Shown here in pieces: positions 44,450 through 48,344 of a stretch of 48,344 nucleotides of DNA. Within the stretch, counting starts at the first letter, position 1, and every line of letters starts with the position of its first letter. The notes beneath the pieces were generated by a model that saw only the letters and a list, made by a program, of their open reading frames with translations, did not search any database and was not told the DNA's origin. A program made the translations under genes and the position numbers. Where the stretch lies: the NCBI GenBank assembly GCA_013001685.1, contig JABDMD010000011.1, forward strand, positions 1 through 48,344. The letters are read 5' to 3'. The DNA comes from Gammaproteobacteria bacterium. GTDB lineage: Bacteria > Pseudomonadota > Gammaproteobacteria > UBA4575.

Positions 44450-46264
44450 ATGAATTCAATTCAACAACTCCCGCCTCAGCTCGTAAATCAGATTGCGGCT
44501 GGCGAGGTGATTGAGCGCCCAGCGTCAGTCTTAAAAGAGTTATTGGAAAATGCGCTGGATGCAGGTGCAACTAGAATTTTTGTTGAGTTAGAGCAGGGTG
44601 GTATGCAATCTGTTCGTGTGAGTGATAACGGCTTTGGAATTCCTAAAGAAGAGCTGCACTTAGCGGTTCAACGCCATGCGACTAGTAAGATAAAAAGCAT
44701 GGATGATCTTGAGCAAATTGCGACATTAGGTTTTCGTGGTGAAGCTTTGCCTAGTATTGCGTCGGTCTCAAGATTCAGCATGGCTTCAAATAATAGTGAA
44801 GAAGGCAATGCGGGTTGGATTATTAGCACAGATGGTAGAGAGTTTTTAGAAGAGGTGGAGCCGGTACGCCAAACACGTGGCACGACAGTAGAAGTAAAAG
44901 ATTTATTTTTTAATATACCCGCCAGGAAAAAATTCTTACGTACAGAAAAAACCGAATTAAAACATTGTGACAATGTATTGCGAAAGATTGCATTAAGTCG
45001 ATTTGATATAACCTTAATTGCGAAACATAATGATCGTAACTTTTTGGAAGTTAATTCATGTGACTTTTTAAGTGATGGCTCAGATCGTGTGGGGCAAATT
45101 AGTGGTAAACAGTTTGCAGATCAAAGTATTTATTTAGAAAACGCTGCAACAGATATTCAAGTTAAAGGTTGGATTAGTTTGCCAACTTTTTCACGTAGCC
45201 AAGCTGACTTGCAATATTTTTATGTAAATGGACGCGCAATTCGCGACAAAGTCATCGCACATGCTATTAAGCTTGCATACAAAGATGTTCTTTATCATGG
45301 TCGCTTCCCAGCTTTTGTATTGTTTTTAGAAATAGACCCATCTCAAGTAGATGTAAATGCACATCCGACTAAACATGAAGTGCGCTTTCGTCAAAGCCGT
45401 TACGTGCATGACTTCATTCGCCATACGGTAGGTAAGGCGATTGCTGAAACCATGCCAAAACAAGAACAGCAAGGTGCAGAGCAGTATCGTGAAATTGTTG
45501 ATGATTATATTCGTGCTGCTCAGACTAATAGTGCCTTACCAAGTAATTCTTATATGCCAAAGAGTGGTTCTTCACCTTCACATGTTCGTGAAACAGGACA
45601 TGGTTACGGTGCTCAGGTAGTTAATGAATATGACTTATTACTTAAAACTCCTCCAGAAGAGGCTCATACCGCTGAAGAGGCGCCGCCATTGGGCTATGCG
45701 ATTGAACAATTGCACGGCATTTATATTCTTGCGCAAAATGCCAATGGTTTAGTAATTGTCGATATGCATGCCGCGCATGAGCGTATTGTGTATGAGCAAT
45801 TAAAAGCTTCGTATCAACAAGGTGATTTAGCAACTCAGCCTTTATTAGTGCCATTAACTATTAATGTTAGTCCTCAAGATGCGGCGCTTGCAGAACAGTA
45901 TAGTGAAGTATTTTTGAAGTTTGGTTTTCGTGTAGAGCGTTTTGGTGAAGATAGTATCGTAGTGCGTGAAATACCATCATTGTTGCAACAGGCTGATGTT
46001 AATACATTGGTATTGGATGTATTGGCTGATTTAAGTATGTTTGGTACTTCTGAAAAATTAGAGCAAGCGAATAATGAATTATTATCCACCATGGCTTGTT
46101 ATGGTTCAGTGCGTGCGCATCGGAAATTAACGATTGCAGAGATGAATGCGCTGCTACGAGAAATGGAAGCCACAGAAAGAAGCGCACAGTGCAATCATGG
46201 TCGTCCGACTTGGGTACAGCTTAGTATCGATCAGCTAGATAAACTATTCAAACGCGGCCAATAG
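44450..46264 (+). CDS. mutL: DNA mismatch repair protein MutL
   Basis: Couples MutS recognition to strand removal. The 604-residue protein has the GHL ATPase motifs ENALDAGA, DNGFGI and GFRGEAL, and HPTKHEVRF. The C-terminal domain carries an endonuclease-type metal motif D438-M-H-A-A-H-E444-R-I-V-Y-E449, the counterpart of DQHA(x)2E(x)4E, plus CNHGRP at 581-586. This suggests intrinsic nicking, as in organisms without MutH. The N-terminus and length are normal. miaA follows after a repeat-like gap. Confidence 0.96.
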   Translation: MNSIQQLPPQLVNQIAAGEVIERPASVLKELLENALDAGATRIFVELEQGGMQSVRVSDNGFGIPKEELHLAVQRHATSKIKSMDDLEQIATLGFRGEALPSIASVSRFSMASNNSEEGNAGWIISTDGREFLEEVEPVRQTRGTTVEVKDLFFNIPARKKFLRTEKTELKHCDNVLRKIALSRFDITLIAKHNDRNFLEVNSCDFLSDGSDRVGQISGKQFADQSIYLENAATDIQVKGWISLPTFSRSQADLQYFYVNGRAIRDKVIAHAIKLAYKDVLYHGRFPAFVLFLEIDPSQVDVNAHPTKHEVRFRQSRYVHDFIRHTVGKAIAETMPKQEQQGAEQYREIVDDYIRAAQTNSALPSNSYMPKSGSSPSHVRETGHGYGAQVVNEYDLLLKTPPEEAHTAEEAPPLGYAIEQLHGIYILAQNANGLVIVDMHAAHERIVYEQLKASYQQGDLATQPLLVPLTINVSPQDAALAEQYSEVFLKFGFRVERFGEDSIVVREIPSLLQQADVNTLVLDVLADLSMFGTSEKLEQANNELLSTMACYGSVRAHRKLTIAEMNALLREMEATERSAQCNHGRPTWVQLSIDQLDKLFKRGQ

Positions 46265-46284
46265 CACGCCTCTCAAAATGCACA

Positions 46285-46383
46285 TTTTTCGCGATAGCTT
46301 CGTTAGCTCCGTGCTCGAGTCCTCATGTATTACACATACACTCCGGGTCTGCACGCGAAGCTTTCTCACTCTCGCAAAAAAAT
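46285..46383. repeat. Candidate inverted-repeat element between mutL and miaA
   Basis: Outer arms TTTTTCGCGA (46285-46294) and CTCGCAAAAAAA, inner arms AGCTTCG (46296-46302) and CGAAGCT (46356-46362), and a core TGTAT-TACAC-ATACA give a nested palindromic structure of about 100 bases. The GCTCCGTGCTCGAGTCCTCA style is typical of interspersed repeats in gammaproteobacteria. It may also act as a terminator for mutL. Confidence 0.45.
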
Positions 46384-46445
46384 TACTATTTTTAGATGCA
46401 TCCTATATAAAATTTAAATTGTTAACGAAAGTTATATAAAAACTA

Positions 46446-47375
46446 TTGTCTGAATCTCCTGTAATTTTTTTAATGGGTCCTACCGCAAGTGGTAAGACGG
46501 ATCTCGCATTTGCCATTGCGGATGAGTTTCCTTGTGAAATTATTAGTGTTGATTCAGTAATGGTTTATCGTGATTTAAATATAGGCTCTGCTAAGCCGAG
46601 CCAAGAAGTTCTGCAACAACATCCACATCAATTAGTTGATATTTTGGATCCTGAAGAAAGTTATTCGGTAGCAAATTTTTGTAACGATGCTTTGAGTTTA
46701 ATAAAGCATTCACATGAGAATAATAAAATACCATTATTGGTAGGTGGCACGATGCTTTACTTTAGTGCGCTATTGCGTGGTCTTTCTAAAATGCCAAGCG
46801 CTGATCTTGAAGTTAGGAAAAAGATTAGTGATTTGGCGGAAGAGAGAGGTTGGGAGTTTCTGCATGCTCAGTTAACAGATATAGACCCGCTAGCTGCGGA
46901 ACGAATTCATCCAAATGATCCACAACGCATTCAACGCGCAATGGAGGTGTATGAGCTCACAGGAACGCCGATTAGTGACTGGCATGCAGAGTCTGAGCAA
47001 AACGAGCTGCCATTTAAAGCATTAAAACTTGCATTAGTTCCTGATGATCGTGCGCGTTTGCATAAGCTTATTGAGCTACGCTTTGATCAAATGCTGAAGC
47101 AGGGTTTTTTAGAAGAGGCGCAAGAGTTGTATCAACGCGAAACACTGCATGCAAATTTGCCTTCCATGCGTTCGGTGGGATATCGGCAAGCATGGAAGTA
47201 TTTTGAGGGTGAATATAATGCTGCGATGATGCGCGAGAAGGCCATTATCGCTACGCGCCAGCTCGCAAAGCGCCAGCTAACCTGGTTGCGGAGTGAGTCG
47301 TCTTTGTGTGAAATTTCTGCTGAAATACCTGATATTCACGATATACATCAACAAATTCAGTCTTATTTGGCATAG
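46446..47375 (+). CDS. miaA: tRNA dimethylallyltransferase
   Basis: Adds the dimethylallyl group to A37 of tRNAs reading UNN codons. The 309-residue enzyme has IFLMGPTASGKTDLA (P-loop), the substrate motif SVDSVMVYRDLNIGSAKPS, VGGTMLYFSALLRGL, NDPQRIQRAMEVYELTG and SVGYRQAWKYFEG. Start is TTG at 46446; the next ATG (46473) would begin within the P-loop region. No clear Shine-Dalgarno. Confidence 0.95.
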   Translation: MSESPVIFLMGPTASGKTDLAFAIADEFPCEIISVDSVMVYRDLNIGSAKPSQEVLQQHPHQLVDILDPEESYSVANFCNDALSLIKHSHENNKIPLLVGGTMLYFSALLRGLSKMPSADLEVRKKISDLAEERGWEFLHAQLTDIDPLAAERIHPNDPQRIQRAMEVYELTGTPISDWHAESEQNELPFKALKLALVPDDRARLHKLIELRFDQMLKQGFLEEAQELYQRETLHANLPSMRSVGYRQAWKYFEGEYNAAMMREKAIIATRQLAKRQLTWLRSESSLCEISAEIPDIHDIHQQIQSYLA

Positions 47376-47474
47376 CTGAACTAGTTGCTGAACTGGTACA
47401 CTAATAATGTAATGTGAGAGTTAAACAGTATAGTTGAATGCTCATTAGGAAGAATAAGAATAACTAGAGGTGTC

Positions 47475-47717
47475 ATGGCAATGTCAAAAGGTCAAACTTT
47501 ACAAGAACCCTTTCTAAATGCTCTGCGAAAAGAAAAAGTCCCCGTATCAATTTATTTAGTCAATGGAATTAAATTGCAAGGCCAAGTGGATTCATTTGAT
47601 CAGTTCGTAGTGCTGCTCAAAAACAGTGTTAATCAGATGGTATACAAACACGCCATTTCTACCATCGTGCCTTCGCGCATGGTAAAAATGCCGATGGCCG
47701 ATGAGCAGCCTGAGTAA
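47475..47717 (+). CDS. hfq: RNA chaperone Hfq
   Basis: Hexameric Sm-like protein that pairs small RNAs with mRNAs. The 80-residue sequence contains [24 protein letters not shown] (Sm1) and [13 protein letters not shown] (Sm2, with the YKH motif). The tail after the core is short and lacks the long C-terminal extension of E. coli Hfq. Two ATGs, 47475 and 47481, both fit the GAGG upstream. miaA-hfq-hflX order is standard. Confidence 0.97.
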   Translation: MAMSKGQTLQEPFLNALRKEKVPVSIYLVNGIKLQGQVDSFDQFVVLLKNSVNQMVYKHAISTIVPSRMVKMPMADEQPE

Positions 47718-47755
47718 TTTGTACTATTACTTAACAAAGCTTTCGGAACCAGTCA

Positions 47756-48344
47756 TTGTTTGAGCGTCCAGACATTGGTCAACGTGCCATTCTCGTGCAT
47801 GTTGAATTTAGTACTGGTTCGGGTAATCAAGACTTAAACGAGTTTAAGGATTTGGTGCGTTCCACTGGGGCAGAGATTGCAAATATAGTAAATGTGCAAC
47901 GTAGCATTCCGGATGCAAAGTTATTGATTGGTAGTGGGAAGGTAAATGAAATCTCTTCTTTGGTGCACTCCTTAGATGCTGACATTGTCATTTTTAATTA
48001 TTCATTGTCTCCAAGCCAGGAGAGAAATTTAGAAAAAAATTGTGAGAAACGTGTACTGGACCGTACTGGTTTGATTCTAGATATTTTTGCACAACGTGCG
48101 CGTTCTTATGAAGGCCAATTGCAAGTTGAACTCGCGCAGTTGAAATACCTCTCTACTCGCTTGGTGCGTGGTTGGAGTCACTTGGAGCGTCAAAAAGGTG
48201 GTATTGGTTTGCGCGGGCCAGGTGAAAAACAACTTGAGTCGGATAGACGCATGTTGAGACTACGTATTAAGCAGCTATCGCGACGCTTAGAGAAACTTCG
48301 CAAGCAACGCAATCAAGGCCGAGCATCACGTAGAAAGGCCACAA
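47756..48344 (+). CDS. hflX: GTPase HflX, N-terminal part (continues past window)
   Basis: Ribosome-associated GTPase that splits stalled ribosomes after heat stress. The 196 codons seen cover the HflX N-terminal domain (FERPDIGQRAILVHVEF, FNYSLSPSQERNLE, DRTGLILDIFAQRARSYEG) and the start of the coiled helix (LERQKGGIGLRGPGEKQLESDRRML); the GTP-binding domain lies beyond the window end. The start is TTG at 47756, since this gives the conserved MFxRxxxG N-terminus; no ATG is available. Confidence 0.93.
   Translation, partial: MFERPDIGQRAILVHVEFSTGSGNQDLNEFKDLVRSTGAEIANIVNVQRSIPDAKLLIGSGKVNEISSLVHSLDADIVIFNYSLSPSQERNLEKNCEKRVLDRTGLILDIFAQRARSYEGQLQVELAQLKYLSTRLVRGWSHLERQKGGIGLRGPGEKQLESDRRMLRLRIKQLSRRLEKLRKQRNQGRASRRKAT

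Overview
The window looks like a chromosome segment from a free-living, AT-rich gammaproteobacterium. The support is gene order shared with Escherichia coli and its relatives: dapA-bamC; ypjD and yfjD divergent from ffh-rpsP-rimM-trmD-rplS; pcnB-folK followed by panB-panC; and queG divergent from nnr-tsaE-ami, then mutL-miaA-hfq-hflX. I cannot place it below class level. No rRNA, tRNA, CRISPR array, prophage or insertion sequence was seen. Nearly all DNA is coding and most genes are housekeeping.

Layout. Positions 1-2700 hold, on the minus strand, the first codons of a probable branched-chain amino acid binding protein, a DUF4156 lipoprotein and proS. Positions 2.7-8.2 kb hold a DUF4124 protein, a LysR regulator, a PerM-type permease, a broken bcp peroxiredoxin, dapA and bamC. 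Positions 8.2-11.3 kb hold the minus-strand isoprenoid set xseB-ispA-dxs. Positions 11.3-13.9 kb hold a plus-strand redox operon: rubrerythrin, a CCG-domain Fe-S oxidoreductase and a DUF3501 protein. Two near-identical palindromes precede it and a perfect 34-bp palindrome lies inside it. Positions 13.9-19.4 kb hold, on the minus strand, an orphan gene, carbonic anhydrase, fdhD, radA, a CNNM/CorC-type protein and ypjD. Positions 19.5-23.9 kb hold a metallo-beta-lactamase-fold hydrolase, ffh and the trmD operon with its terminator. Positions 24-29 kb hold ogt, a glutamine amidotransferase, a small DUF6494-like protein, htpG, ycgN, a glutathione S-transferase and hslR. Positions 29.2-31.0 kb hold two paralogous FHA-domain genes and an unlisted 55-residue membrane protein. 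Positions 31.3-37.3 kb hold pcnB-folK-dNK-panB-panC, a 32-residue membrane microprotein with its own terminator, and pgi. Positions 37.3-48.3 kb hold queG, nnr, tsaE, an AMIN-LysM amidase, an inserted block (sohB, a RibD-C-like gene, a hypothetical gene), mutL, miaA, hfq and the start of hflX.

The least ordinary part is the rubrerythrin-Fe-S-DUF3501 operon. It combines a probable non-haem diiron peroxidase with an HdrD/GlpC-like electron-transfer protein and a protein of unknown function, under what looks like tight redox control. It sits about 5 kb from a bcp peroxiredoxin that carries two homopolymer-associated lesions, so peroxide defence may have shifted between systems. Other items worth following are the tandem FHA proteins with a shared basic N-terminal motif, the two membrane microproteins, a duplicated ffh 3' end, and two intergenic sequences that look like members of dispersed repeat families.
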